Assembly: GCF_003034915.1 (NCBI RefSeq)
Contig: NZ_PZJX01000024.1
Span: 124,001-188,000, forward strand
Reading direction: 5' to 3'
DNA length: 64,000 nt
Source: Mesorhizobium helmanticense
Lineage (GTDB): Bacteria > Pseudomonadota > Alphaproteobacteria > Rhizobiales > Rhizobiaceae
Shown here: piece after piece, positions 25,375-33,506 of the stretch
How positions within the stretch are numbered: position 1 is the first letter of the stretch
How the letters are laid out: every line of letters begins with the position of its first letter
Notes under the pieces: generated by a model
What the model was told of the DNA's origin: nothing
The model's input: the letters and a program-made list of their open reading frames with translations, nothing else
Databases searched by the model: none
Program-made: the position numbers and the translations under genes

Positions 25375-26865
25375 TCAGTCGAGTGGCGAAAAATGCGCCG
25401 ACAGCAGCTGGAATGGGAGCGCCCCATAGGTGGCGACAGTCGCCTCATCGTCCCATTGACGGAACTGGCGGGACGGCCGGGCCTCTAGCACCAATGCCTG
25501 GCTTGCACCGTCCAGCGTCACCTTGCCGCGAAAGTGCAGCACCCTTTCGCCACCGGAGCGGCTGATCGCCACGGACCGCAAGCGGGCGACATGCCGGCCG
25601 GCGGCATTGATCTCCATTTCGATGCGTCGCCGGACCGGCGGAACGGAGATCCTGACGGTCACCTCAAGCATCAGCTCGCCAGTCATTTCCAAATAGGGGG
25701 TCGTTTGTGGATAGGGGATCGTCTGTGAAAGCACGAATGGCGCGGGCGCCATCTTCGTCTTGGGCATAGCCGATCTGCCGCGCCAGACGATATCAGGCGC
25801 CGATTGCCGCAGCCGGCCCTTCTTGCGTTTCAAGCGCAGCTGCTTGGCAAAGCCGCGCGACAGCCAGACGAGGCCGCCGAAATCCGTGCGCGGCTTGGCT
25901 TGCAGCACCGAGGACCAGCGCGACAGGCCGGCGCGATCCGCAATCGCCACAATCCTCGCCAGTGGCGCCTCGGGCACGGCAATGCCGATCTCCAGCGCGA
26001 GATAGGAGAGCGCCACCGCCGCAGCCACGGCAAGGCCGCGTCTGGCTGCGATATCGAGGAACACATCCCAGTCGACATCGCCGCCATCGATGGCCACAGC
26101 GCAATCGACCAGCCAGTCGCTGTGGGTGTGGGCGTCGAGGCCGCCATGCGCGATGGCGAGCGCGATGCGATCGGCCGGCGAGGGAACAGACACGCTGACG
26201 CCGCTGAATTCGGCCGCTATCGCGCGGTGCCAGATCGCCGAATCGTCATCTGCGCTGGATTGTGATCCATCATAGCCGAACTGGTGCAGGTCGATGTCGC
26301 CGAAGCTGCCCTTGAAGAAGTTCATCGAGCGCACGGACAACAGTCTGGCCCGCAAATATTGTGGGCTGACGCCGGTGGCGATCTGCCATTCGCGGTCGCG
26401 CAGCACGTCAAAGGCTGTGACCATGTCCTGCGGGCGCACCAATATGTCGATGTCATGCGCCACCCGGCCGCGCTGCGCCGACGCATCGACGGCAATGCGG
26501 CTGGCGCCCTTGATCAGCATGACCGCCGATCCGGCCTCCACCATCGCCTTCAGTGCCGGCTCGGCCTCGCGCATCGCCATCCGCGATTTGGTCCACAGCA
26601 TCTTTTGCAGGCCGACAAGGCGCGGGTAGGCGGCATGGACGGCAAGCTTCCTGCCGAACCTGTCGGAAATTGCAGCGAGCAGCCGGTGCTCGCGAAAGGA
26701 GACGAGGTCGATGTCGTTTTCGTCAAGCCAGCGCATGGCGCATTGGCAGGCCGCTTCCTCATCGAGAAGAAGCGCAGCCTTGAGCAATTGGTCGAGCTTG
26801 CCGGTCGGCCACGACCAGCCATAGTCCGGAAACCGGCGGCCGATACGCCGCATTGTCCTGGCCAT
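25375..26865 (-). CDS. NTP_transf_5-type nucleotidyltransferase family protein
   Basis: A 496-residue protein. Residues about 110-260 resemble the uncharacterised nucleotidyltransferase family PF14907: VMLIKGAS (about 116-122) and the metal-binding HDIDILV (137-143, Asp138 and Asp140), followed by a helical region and a GDIDLHQ strand near 185. The N-terminal 100 residues are helical. The C-terminal 150 residues are beta-rich with no recognised motif. The ATG overlaps the stop of the preceding glycosyltransferase by one base (TGATG). It is the last gene of the PqqD/HprK/GT2 unit. The transferred nucleotide and target are unknown. Confidence 0.72.
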   Translation of the reverse strand: MARTMRRIGRRFPDYGWSWPTGKLDQLLKAALLLDEEAACQCAMRWLDENDIDLVSFREHRLLAAISDRFGRKLAVHAAYPRLVGLQKMLWTKSRMAMREAEPALKAMVEAGSAVMLIKGASRIAVDASAQRGRVAHDIDILVRPQDMVTAFDVLRDREWQIATGVSPQYLRARLLSVRSMNFFKGSFGDIDLHQFGYDGSQSSADDDSAIWHRAIAAEFSGVSVSVPSPADRIALAIAHGGLDAHTHSDWLVDCAVAIDGGDVDWDVFLDIAARRGLAVAAAVALSYLALEIGIAVPEAPLARIVAIADRAGLSRWSSVLQAKPRTDFGGLVWLSRGFAKQLRLKRKKGRLRQSAPDIVWRGRSAMPKTKMAPAPFVLSQTIPYPQTTPYLEMTGELMLEVTVRISVPPVRRRIEMEINAAGRHVARLRSVAISRSGGERVLHFRGKVTLDGASQALVLEARPSRQFRQWDDEATVATYGALPFQLLSAHFSPLD

Positions 26866-27539
26866 CAACTACGTTCCGCCCTGTTTCGCGCCCGCTGCAT
26901 GGCGAGCCGGGCGACCTCGAGATAGCCGCGGTCGCGCGTGGCATCGCGCCCATAGGACAGGCTGCCGGGCCGGATGCGACGCAATGTCAGCGCCTCGTTC
27001 AGCATGTCGAGAACCAGGCCCGCCTCCCGCGCCCGGGCGATCCAGTCGATCATTTCGCCGCGGCCACCGGGCGGATCGACGATCGGCCCGACGACATCGA
27101 AGACCTCACGGCGGATCATCATTGTCGAACGCGACCAGCCGGGCACGGTGACGGCCTCTGGAGCATCGGGCCGGTCGTGGCGGAAGTTGCGCCAATGGGT
27201 AAAAACGCCCGACGTCTTCGGAAAAAGTCTGAAATGCGCAAGCTGTTCTTCGATCTTGGTCGGCAACCACAAATCGTCGGCATCGAGGGTCGCGATAAAT
27301 GGCGTCGACAGCGCGGCAACGCCTCTGGTCGTGGCGCTGCCCGGCCCCGCGTTTTCCTGGCGCAGCAACCGCACCTTCAGGTCCAGCGCATTGATCACAG
27401 CCGCCATGTCATCGGTCGAGCCGTCGTCGACGACGACGATATCGGCGGGCTCGATCGACTGAGCCATGACGGATCTCAACGTCTCGGCAATGGTGGTGGC
27501 CGCATTGAAGGCTGGAATAACGACGCCGTAGCCGGACAT
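26865..27539 (-). CDS. GT2 glycosyltransferase (third, divergent copy)
   Basis: A 224-residue GT-A fold enzyme. It begins GYGVVIPAFNAATTIAETL and has VVDDGSTDD and LDADDLW, the nucleotide-sugar and metal (DxD) motifs of family 2. There is no membrane segment. It is diverged from the two neighbouring 250-residue copies, being shorter, with a GEMIDWIARAREAG acceptor-side helix. The ATG follows the second GT2 gene by 16 nt and its stop overlaps the nucleotidyltransferase start. Donor and acceptor sugars are not predictable from this sequence. Confidence 0.85.
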   Translation of the reverse strand: MSGYGVVIPAFNAATTIAETLRSVMAQSIEPADIVVVDDGSTDDMAAVINALDLKVRLLRQENAGPGSATTRGVAALSTPFIATLDADDLWLPTKIEEQLAHFRLFPKTSGVFTHWRNFRHDRPDAPEAVTVPGWSRSTMMIRREVFDVVGPIVDPPGGRGEMIDWIARAREAGLVLDMLNEALTLRRIRPGSLSYGRDATRDRGYLEVARLAMQRARNRAERS

Positions 27540-27555
27540 TAGAGGAAACGCCCCA

Positions 27556-28308
27556 TCACAAGAAACGCCAATGCGCGAGGTCTTTGAAATCGAATATACC
27601 GTCGACGGCGTGCAGGGAAGGATTGGCCTTGCGCCGTTTTATCGATTTGTGGATGGCGCGCATGAATTCGCGAAACGGCACATTCTTTTCCTTGGTCATG
27701 TTGCCGGGGTGGCGCCGGTAGTAGAGGGCAACAGTCTCGGGCATGAGGAATCTCGGGCCGCTCTCGAAGACGCGCAGCAGGTAGTCGGTGTCCTCGGCCT
27801 GGTTGAAGTCCTCGTCGAAGCCGCCGATCCGCTCGACAAGATGTCGGGCAAAAATGCCGGCGGATAGATGAATCCCGCGAACGGTTATGGAATGGCTGTC
27901 GGCGGCCGGTTCCAGCGTCTCGTCGTCTATCCTGTCTATTAGCGTCATCCGCGAATAGGTCAGATCAAGGTCGGGGTTGGCCGCAAAACAGGCAAGATCG
28001 GCCCTGAAGCGGCCGGCGGGTGAGATGTCGTCCGAATCGAGAAACGAGACGAGCCGCGTTTGCGGCAGCAATTGCTGCAGCCCGGCGTTGCGCGCCCTGG
28101 TGACACCCATATTGGCTTGCTGGAACAGGCGAATGCAGGACGTTTCGCCCATCATAGCGCGCACCGCGTCGGCCGTGCTGTCAGTCGAGCCGTCGTCGAC
28201 TACGATGATGTCGAGATCGGCGTCATCGCATTGCCTGAGCAGCGAACGCAGCGCCGCGCCGACATAGCGTTCGCGGTTGTAGACAGGCATGATCACGCTC
28301 AGTTTCAT
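27556..28308 (-). CDS. GT2 glycosyltransferase, tandem copy B
   Basis: A 250-residue family 2 glycosyltransferase. It has MKLSVIMPVYNRERYVG, VVDDGSTDST (about 37-46), FLDSDDISPAGRF (about 89-101) and an EDTDYLLR acceptor motif near 190. The length is identical to the neighbouring copy A, and the two are similar throughout, so they are products of tandem duplication. The C-terminal basic patch (SIKRRKANP) may bind membrane or acceptor. It sits between copy A, with an 82-bp gap, and the third GT2 gene. Confidence 0.88.
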   Translation of the reverse strand: MKLSVIMPVYNRERYVGAALRSLLRQCDDADLDIIVVDDGSTDSTADAVRAMMGETSCIRLFQQANMGVTRARNAGLQQLLPQTRLVSFLDSDDISPAGRFRADLACFAANPDLDLTYSRMTLIDRIDDETLEPAADSHSITVRGIHLSAGIFARHLVERIGGFDEDFNQAEDTDYLLRVFESGPRFLMPETVALYYRRHPGNMTKEKNVPFREFMRAIHKSIKRRKANPSLHAVDGIFDFKDLAHWRFL

Positions 28309-28390
28309 GCTTCACCCTGCAATTGCGCCAGAGCAGCGCGACCTGCTCCGGCTAGGTCACCGGGGAACAACGATCCTCTCCTTCGATATG

Positions 28391-29143
28391 TCACATGAAT
28401 TGCCAATCGGCCGGGCTCCTAAGTTCGAAAATACCCTCGACCTGATGGAGCGAAGGATCGGCCTTGCGCCGTCGCATCGATTTGTGGATCGCGCGCAGGT
28501 ATTCGCGGACCGGGACACCTTGCTCTCTGGTCGCATTGCCTGGATGACGCCGGTAATAGATCGCCACGGTATCGGGCAGCATGTAGCGGGGACCGCTTTC
28601 GAAGATGCGCAACAAATAGTCGGTGTCTTCGGATTGCCTGAACTCCTCGTCGAAGACGCCGGTTCGCTCGATGAGCTTCCGGCTGAATATCCCGGCACTC
28701 AGCGAAAGCCCGCGAAGCACCATCGAGCGGCAGCCGGCGGCAGGTTCCAGCGCCTCATCGTCTATGCCGTCGACCAGCATCATCAGCGAATAGGTCAGGT
28801 CAAGGCTGGGATCGGCTGCGAAGCAGGCAAGATCGGCCTTGAAGCGCCCGGCAGGCGAGATGTCGTCGGAATCGAGAAACGATACCAACTCCGTCTGCGG
28901 CAGCAATTGCCTCAGCCCGCTGTTTCGCGCCTTGCTGACACCCATATTCGCCTGCCGGAACAGGCGAATGCAGGACGTTTCGTCCATCATGGCGCGCACC
29001 GCATCGGCCGTGCCGTCGGTCGAGCCGTCATCGATGACGATGATATCGAGATCGGCCGCGTCGCGTTGCCTGAGCAGAGAGCGCAGCGCCGAAACGATGT
29101 AGCGCTCGCGGTTGTAGGCGGGCATGATCACGCTCAGCTTCAT
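28391..29143 (-). CDS. GT2 glycosyltransferase, tandem copy A
   Basis: A 250-residue family 2 glycosyltransferase colinear with copy B over its whole length (MKLSVIMPAYNRERYI, DDGSTDGTA, FLDSDDISPAGRF, SEDTDYLLRIFESGPR). The start ATG overlaps the stop of the HprK-like kinase gene by 4 nt (ATGA), so it is translated with it. The two copies differ mainly in the central 110-160 region and the C-terminal tail, where acceptor specificity often lies. It may have diverged to a different acceptor or linkage. Confidence 0.88.
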   Translation of the reverse strand: MKLSVIMPAYNRERYIVSALRSLLRQRDAADLDIIVIDDGSTDGTADAVRAMMDETSCIRLFRQANMGVSKARNSGLRQLLPQTELVSFLDSDDISPAGRFKADLACFAADPSLDLTYSLMMLVDGIDDEALEPAAGCRSMVLRGLSLSAGIFSRKLIERTGVFDEEFRQSEDTDYLLRIFESGPRYMLPDTVAIYYRRHPGNATREQGVPVREYLRAIHKSMRRRKADPSLHQVEGIFELRSPADWQFM

Positions 29144-30198
29144 GGCGTGCTCCGCGCGAGAAACGCCGAAATGGTCCCGGCGATCTCTTCCGGTCGCGTC
29201 CCCAGCGACAGGCGGTAGCATGGCAGCAGGCGCGTGAGGTCGCTGAAGAAGCGAAAGCCGCTTTCCCGCTCGCCTGGCATCTGGGCGATTCCGGACGGTG
29301 CCAATGCAATCATGGCGTCCTTGCGCGACACGGGCATGATCGAGCTTGCTTCACCTCCGCCGATATGTGGCACCAGCAGCGCGACGATGTCCAGACTTGC
29401 GGGCACTGGCCGCGCCGCGATGTCATCGACGCGGAACTGATGCTTGCCTTGCCAGTTCAGCGGACCATAGGACGTCAATCTGTGCTTCAGCCCCAGCCGC
29501 TGGAAGCCTTTGGGATCCTGCTTCAGCGTCGCGAACAGCGGATGGGCTCTCACGCCATTGGCCGCATCGATCAGCACATAATCGTCGCCGACGCTGTCCA
29601 GTCCGTTGAGCAGACCGGCAACGACCGTTCCCGATTTCCCGGCTCCGCCCGAGCCGGCCAGCAGAATGCCTTTGCCATCGAGACCCAGCGTGCCGGCATG
29701 GGCCAGCCGCATGCCGCGCGCCGCATACTCCCAATGCAGGAAGGCGCGCAGTGGCGCGCCGGGCTCCCACGGCGGAAAAGCCTCGGGCGATGCCATCAAT
29801 TGCACGCCGACGCGGCGCTCCGGATCGTAGAACTGCCAGAAGTCCAGGTCGTGGTAGTGGTTGCCGCGCAGTCCGGCCTCGGCCAGGCTGGTGGCGAAGG
29901 CGTGGTGCGTGAAATAGCCCTGGCCCCAGCTCGCCGGGACGGGAACGCCCTCGATGTCGGGGTCGGCAACGAAAATGCGGCAGTCGCTTGTTGCGGTTCG
30001 GTCGTCCCGAGCCTGGACAAAAGCCTGATCGATTGCCGCCGCCAGCGGACCAGGGCTGAGATGCGCCGTCAGTTCCAGCCGCGGCAAGTCGGCCCTCGCG
30101 GTGACGGCATAGCCCGAAGCTGCGCCTTCCGCCGCGGCCAGCACATAGCGGGCATAGTCCGGCAGGGATTGGAGGGTGACGCGCTGCATGGCTGACAT
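29140..30198 (-). CDS. HprK-like kinase (HprK-related kinase A type)
   Basis: A 352-residue protein whose C-terminal half matches the P-loop core of HPr serine kinase: a His-containing strand (LAHAGTLGLDGKGILL), Walker A GSGGAGKSGT at 182-191, and a GDDYVLID strand at about 204-211. The N-terminal half (1-150) is specific to this subgroup and contains HYHDLDFWQFYDP. The canonical HPr target is not encoded nearby. The start at MSAMQRV lies 46 nt after the PqqD-like gene, and its stop overlaps the first glycosyltransferase. The likely activity is phosphorylation of a peptide, protein or sugar in the unit; the target is unknown. Confidence 0.8.
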   Translation of the reverse strand: MSAMQRVTLQSLPDYARYVLAAAEGAASGYAVTARADLPRLELTAHLSPGPLAAAIDQAFVQARDDRTATSDCRIFVADPDIEGVPVPASWGQGYFTHHAFATSLAEAGLRGNHYHDLDFWQFYDPERRVGVQLMASPEAFPPWEPGAPLRAFLHWEYAARGMRLAHAGTLGLDGKGILLAGSGGAGKSGTVVAGLLNGLDSVGDDYVLIDAANGVRAHPLFATLKQDPKGFQRLGLKHRLTSYGPLNWQGKHQFRVDDIAARPVPASLDIVALLVPHIGGGEASSIMPVSRKDAMIALAPSGIAQMPGERESGFRFFSDLTRLLPCYRLSLGTRPEEIAGTISAFLARSTP

Positions 30199-30244
30199 GT
30201 TCCAGTATCGCCCGATGTGGCGAAGGCACGGCCGCCCTTGTGTT

Positions 30245-30673
30245 TCAGGACGCCTGTTTGACCGCCGGCCAGCCGCGAGGTTCCTCGACCTCATGGATCG
30301 GATCGACCACGATAAGATCGGCAAGGTCGTCATGGATGTCGACCTTGAGCGGCTCGCCGGTGCCGGCGAGTTCCGCAAGAAGGGCACCCGAAATGGGTTG
30401 CGCGGTGGCATCGGCCGCAGGCACGAGCAGGCCGAATTCGAGCAGTTGCGAGATGAAGCTCTCGAGCTCGGCCAATCCTATCGTTGACGCGCCTGCCGTC
30501 TGTCCAACCAATGCATGGGCGGCAACGCCTGATGACAGCGCTTCCCAGACCCTGCTGCCCGAATCGGAGAAGCCGAAATATTTCCCGGTCGAAAGGTCGA
30601 GCACGACGGCTTCGCCGTCGAAGGACTCAAAAACGATGTCCTTGCTCGCCACCGCGTAGACCAATTGTTGCAT
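30245..30673 (-). CDS. PqqD-like (RiPP recognition element) protein
   Basis: A 142-residue protein whose N-terminal 90 residues carry the PqqD signature: a first strand, then DGEAVVLDLSTGKYFGFSD and SGSRVWEAL, followed by two helices. PqqD-fold domains bind the leader part of a peptide substrate for modification. The C-terminal 50 residues are acidic and probably disordered up to a hydrophobic DDLADLIVVDPI strand. It is the first gene of the unit with HprK-like kinase, three glycosyltransferases and a nucleotidyltransferase. No peptide precursor is evident in the adjacent gap of about 160 bp. Confidence 0.78.
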   Translation of the reverse strand: MQQLVYAVASKDIVFESFDGEAVVLDLSTGKYFGFSDSGSRVWEALSSGVAAHALVGQTAGASTIGLAELESFISQLLEFGLLVPAADATAQPISGALLAELAGTGEPLKVDIHDDLADLIVVDPIHEVEEPRGWPAVKQAS

Positions 30674-30832
30674 CGTTTAATCCCCGCCTCGGACGCACGG
30701 GAAGCGAATCGCCGGTCGTCGCGGCCCACCCCGCCGCTGGTGAAAGCATCTAGCCAGTTGGCCCTTCTTTGGCAAGACAGGGTGCCGGCCAAGAATCTGT
30801 AGGGCAGATTTGCGCGGGGTCGAAAGTCCCTT

Positions 30833-31942
30833 TCAAGCTTCGACCTCGATCGCCGTTAATGGCTTCGAACAGCAGGCCAGGATGAAGCCGTCTTCGATCT
30901 CATGGTCGAGGATGCCGCCATTGTGGCTCATCTCGACGCGGCCCGAGATCTTCTTCACCTTGCAGGTTCCGCACAGGCCGAACTCGCAGGCCGCGGGGAT
31001 TCTGACGCCCGAGGCGCGCGCCGTCTGCAGCACGGTCTGGCCGGCAAGGCATTCGGCATCGATATCCGAAAGCGAGAACCGGATCGGCGTTGCGGCCGCG
31101 GCGGGCATCTCGGCCTCGCCTCCCGCCGGCGATGCAAAGGGAGCCGGTACTTCCTCCACGGCGGGCGCGGCAAAGCTTTCCTGGTGGTAGCTGTCCATGT
31201 CGAAGCCGGCGGCCTCCAGCATCTGCCGTACCGCGCGCATGAAGGGATCGGGGCCGCAACAGAAGATTTCGCGCTCGCGGAAATCGGGTGCCAAGAGCGG
31301 CAGCCTGATTGCGTCGATCCGCCCCATATGGCCGAACCAGCCCTCGCGGCTGGAGCGCTCCTCGATCATGAAACCGAGCGAGAGCCCCGGCATGCGGCTG
31401 CCCAGCAATTCGAGCTCCTTGCGGAAGATGATCTCTTCCGCGCGCCGCGCGCAGTTGACGAAGCCGACATCGGTCCATGGCGCGCAGTCGTTCAGCCAGC
31501 GCAGCATCGACATCATCGGCGTTACGCCGGAGCCCGCCGAAATGAACAGATATTTGGCCGCCGGGTGGCTGTGCAAGGAGAAATCGCCCGCCGGCCCATA
31601 GGCCTTCACGTGAACGCCGGGCTTCAGATTGTCGAACATCCAGCGCGTGCCGATGCTGCGGGCCTGCGCCTTCACCGTCACCGCGATCGAGAATGGCCGC
31701 GACGGCGAAGACGACAGCGTATAGGTGCGCATCAGCGGACCGTCGGCGCTCGGCAGTTCCAGCGTCACGAATTGCCCCGGCTTGTAGCGGAACCAGGTCT
31801 GGTTGTCGGAGCGGAAGGTGAAGGTCTTCACGTCAGGCGCCTCGTCGCTGACGCCGATCACCTCCAGCACCTGCAGCCGGTCATTCCACGGCGCCATCTC
31901 GTCGAGGTGGCGGTAGAGGCCAAGGTCGGTCATCGCATTCAT
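30833..31942 (-). CDS. Flavin/2Fe-2S reductase of a Rieske oxygenase
   Basis: A 369-residue electron-transfer protein. An FAD domain (RTYTLSSSP), an NAD(P) domain (SAGSGVTPMMSML and FCCGPDPFM) and a C-terminal plant-type ferredoxin (CEFGLCGTC plus a later Cys near the end) are joined by an Ala/Pro-rich linker of about 40 residues. It passes NAD(P)H electrons to the oxygenase encoded 11 nt upstream. The layout resembles GbcB of glycine betaine demethylation. The ATG (MNAMTDLG) is preceded by a GAGGGGCCGGGGG stretch. The pair shares the cobalamin riboswitch leader. Confidence 0.88.
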   Translation of the reverse strand: MNAMTDLGLYRHLDEMAPWNDRLQVLEVIGVSDEAPDVKTFTFRSDNQTWFRYKPGQFVTLELPSADGPLMRTYTLSSSPSRPFSIAVTVKAQARSIGTRWMFDNLKPGVHVKAYGPAGDFSLHSHPAAKYLFISAGSGVTPMMSMLRWLNDCAPWTDVGFVNCARRAEEIIFRKELELLGSRMPGLSLGFMIEERSSREGWFGHMGRIDAIRLPLLAPDFREREIFCCGPDPFMRAVRQMLEAAGFDMDSYHQESFAAPAVEEVPAPFASPAGGEAEMPAAAATPIRFSLSDIDAECLAGQTVLQTARASGVRIPAACEFGLCGTCKVKKISGRVEMSHNGGILDHEIEDGFILACCSKPLTAIEVEA

Positions 31943-31953
31943 CCCCCGGCCCC

Positions 31954-33201
31954 TCAGGCGACGCAGCGCAGCGCCGGCCGTTCGCCTTCGGTAAGGCGGG
32001 GCCCGATGAAGGCGGCGTACCATTCGACAAACTGGATGACACCGCCTTCATGCAGTTCCGAATAGGGACCGGGCTCATAGGCCGGCGAAAGGATGCCGAA
32101 TGCGTTCTCCTCGACGATGCGGCGGTCCTGGTCGTTGGTCTCGGTCCAGACATGGGTGAGTTCGGCGAGATCGTAATCGACGCCTTCGACCGCATCCTTG
32201 TGGACCAGCCATTTGGTGGTGACAGCCGTCTCCGTGGCGCTGATCGGCAGCACGCGGAACGTGACGGCGTGATCGCCGAGTATGTGGTTCCAGGTCGTCG
32301 GATAATGGTAAAGCAGCAGCGAGCCGATGCGGTCCGTGGCTACGCTGTCGGAAAGGTTCCTTTTCACGGCGCGCTTGCCCGTCATCGTGTAGCTGACGGC
32401 GTCGCGCAGCAGCGGCGCGCGGGTGGCGCGATACTGTCCGGCCGGATCGATGCGGAACTTGCTCGGCAGGCCCGCCGCCTCGCATTTGGCCCAGTGCGCC
32501 AGCATCTCCGGGTCGCTGTCGGCGCCTTGTACGCCGGTCACGGTCGGCGCTTCCGGGAATGTCTTGCAGAGTTCCGGATGGTTGCCGGCGCAATGATAGC
32601 ACTCGCGGTTGTTTTCCCAGACGAGCTTCCAGTTGCCCTTCTCGACGATGGTCGATTCGAAGGCGACCTTTGCCTCACGCAGCCGGTGCGGCAGCAGATA
32701 GGGTTCGATCATCGTCCGCACCGGGGCGAAATCCGCCGGCTCCCTGGCCAGGCAGATGAAGATATAGCCGCCGACGCTTTCGCAGGCGACGGGCTTCAGG
32801 CCGAACTGGCTCTTGTCGAAACCGTCCGCCATCTGGCGGGCGAACAGCAGCCTTCCGTCCAGCTCATAGGTCCACTGGTGATAGGGACAGACGAGCTTGG
32901 CGGCCGTGCCCTTGTCGGCATTGCAGACGCGGCTGCCGCGATGGCGGCAGGAATTGTGGAAGGCGTTGATTTTGCCTTGCTGGTCGCGCACCAGCACGAT
33001 CGGATAATCGCCGATCTGGGCGGTGATATAGCTGCCCGGCTTCGGCAATTCGCAATCATGGCCGATGAACAGCCAGTCGCGATACCAGATCAGCTCCATG
33101 TCGAGCCTGAAGAAATCAGGATCGCTGTAGAAGGGCTGTTCGAGGGAGAAGCCTTCCCTGCGGCTGTGCAGAAGCTTCAGCATGTCGTTGCGCGTGTCCA
33201 T
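31954..33201 (-). CDS. Rieske non-heme iron oxygenase (GbcA-like)
   Basis: A 415-residue oxygenase alpha subunit. The Rieske cluster ligands are Cys85-x-His87 and Cys105-x2-His108 (CPYHQW). The mononuclear iron site is in NNRECYHCAGNHPEL, with His203 and His208, followed by a TETNDQDRRIVEEN region near 360. This ECYHC-type site is that of glycine betaine or choline monooxygenases rather than ring-hydroxylating dioxygenases, so N-demethylation of a quaternary amine is the best guess. RBS AGAGGACAGGAC precedes the ATG. The 5' leader contains a cobalamin riboswitch ending about 120 nt upstream, which is unexpected for this enzyme class. Confidence 0.87.
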   Translation of the reverse strand: MDTRNDMLKLLHSRREGFSLEQPFYSDPDFFRLDMELIWYRDWLFIGHDCELPKPGSYITAQIGDYPIVLVRDQQGKINAFHNSCRHRGSRVCNADKGTAAKLVCPYHQWTYELDGRLLFARQMADGFDKSQFGLKPVACESVGGYIFICLAREPADFAPVRTMIEPYLLPHRLREAKVAFESTIVEKGNWKLVWENNRECYHCAGNHPELCKTFPEAPTVTGVQGADSDPEMLAHWAKCEAAGLPSKFRIDPAGQYRATRAPLLRDAVSYTMTGKRAVKRNLSDSVATDRIGSLLLYHYPTTWNHILGDHAVTFRVLPISATETAVTTKWLVHKDAVEGVDYDLAELTHVWTETNDQDRRIVEENAFGILSPAYEPGPYSELHEGGVIQFVEWYAAFIGPRLTEGERPALRCVA

Positions 33202-33324
33202 GTCCTGTCCTCTTGGCTAAGGACTGACTATGGTGGTGACGGAGGAAGGATCGGCGCAGGCCGGCGAACGGCCGGCATGCACTATCCGCCTCTTGACCGC
33301 CCACCGCGATCAGTCGAGTTCAAT

Positions 33325-33506
33325 CACCTCGGGCTGGTTTCCGGGCTCTGGAGTTGTCCTCGCGGACTCATCGCGACACCTTCCCAGGCCGTGGCCCAGT
33401 GGTCTCCCGTTGCGACTTGAACTCCACCACCGTTGCGGGGGCAGCGCCGGACTCTGACCGGCTTCCCAATTCTCCGCCTCGTCGTCACGAAGCGGCACCT
33501 GAGATG
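33325..33506 (-). promoter_or_regulatory. Cobalamin riboswitch
   Basis: Read on the minus strand, the conserved blocks of the RF00174 aptamer occur in order: AGGTGCC, GGGAAGCCGGT, AGAGTCC, GCTGCCCCCGCAAC, CCACTGGG, CTGGGAAGG, CCGCGAGG and the B12-box-like GAGCCCGGAAACCAGCCC. The outer P1 helix is 6 bp, CATCTC with GAGGTG. A 6-bp GCCGGC hairpin at 33260-33276 lies in the following leader and could be part of the expression platform. The next gene downstream is the Rieske oxygenase. Adenosylcobalamin would be expected to lower expression, but the OFF polarity is inferred. Confidence 0.9.

Noticed and set aside
25375..30673. The PqqD/HprK unit as a standard RiPP or PQQ biosynthesis cluster
   Set aside because: There is no PqqA-like precursor, no radical-SAM PqqE and no PqqC or B; only the PqqD fold is shared.
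30478..30792. A short Arg-rich minus-strand frame over the PqqD-like gene, considered as a peptide precursor
   Set aside because: It is a shadow of the PqqD-like coding sequence and shows no leader/core pattern.
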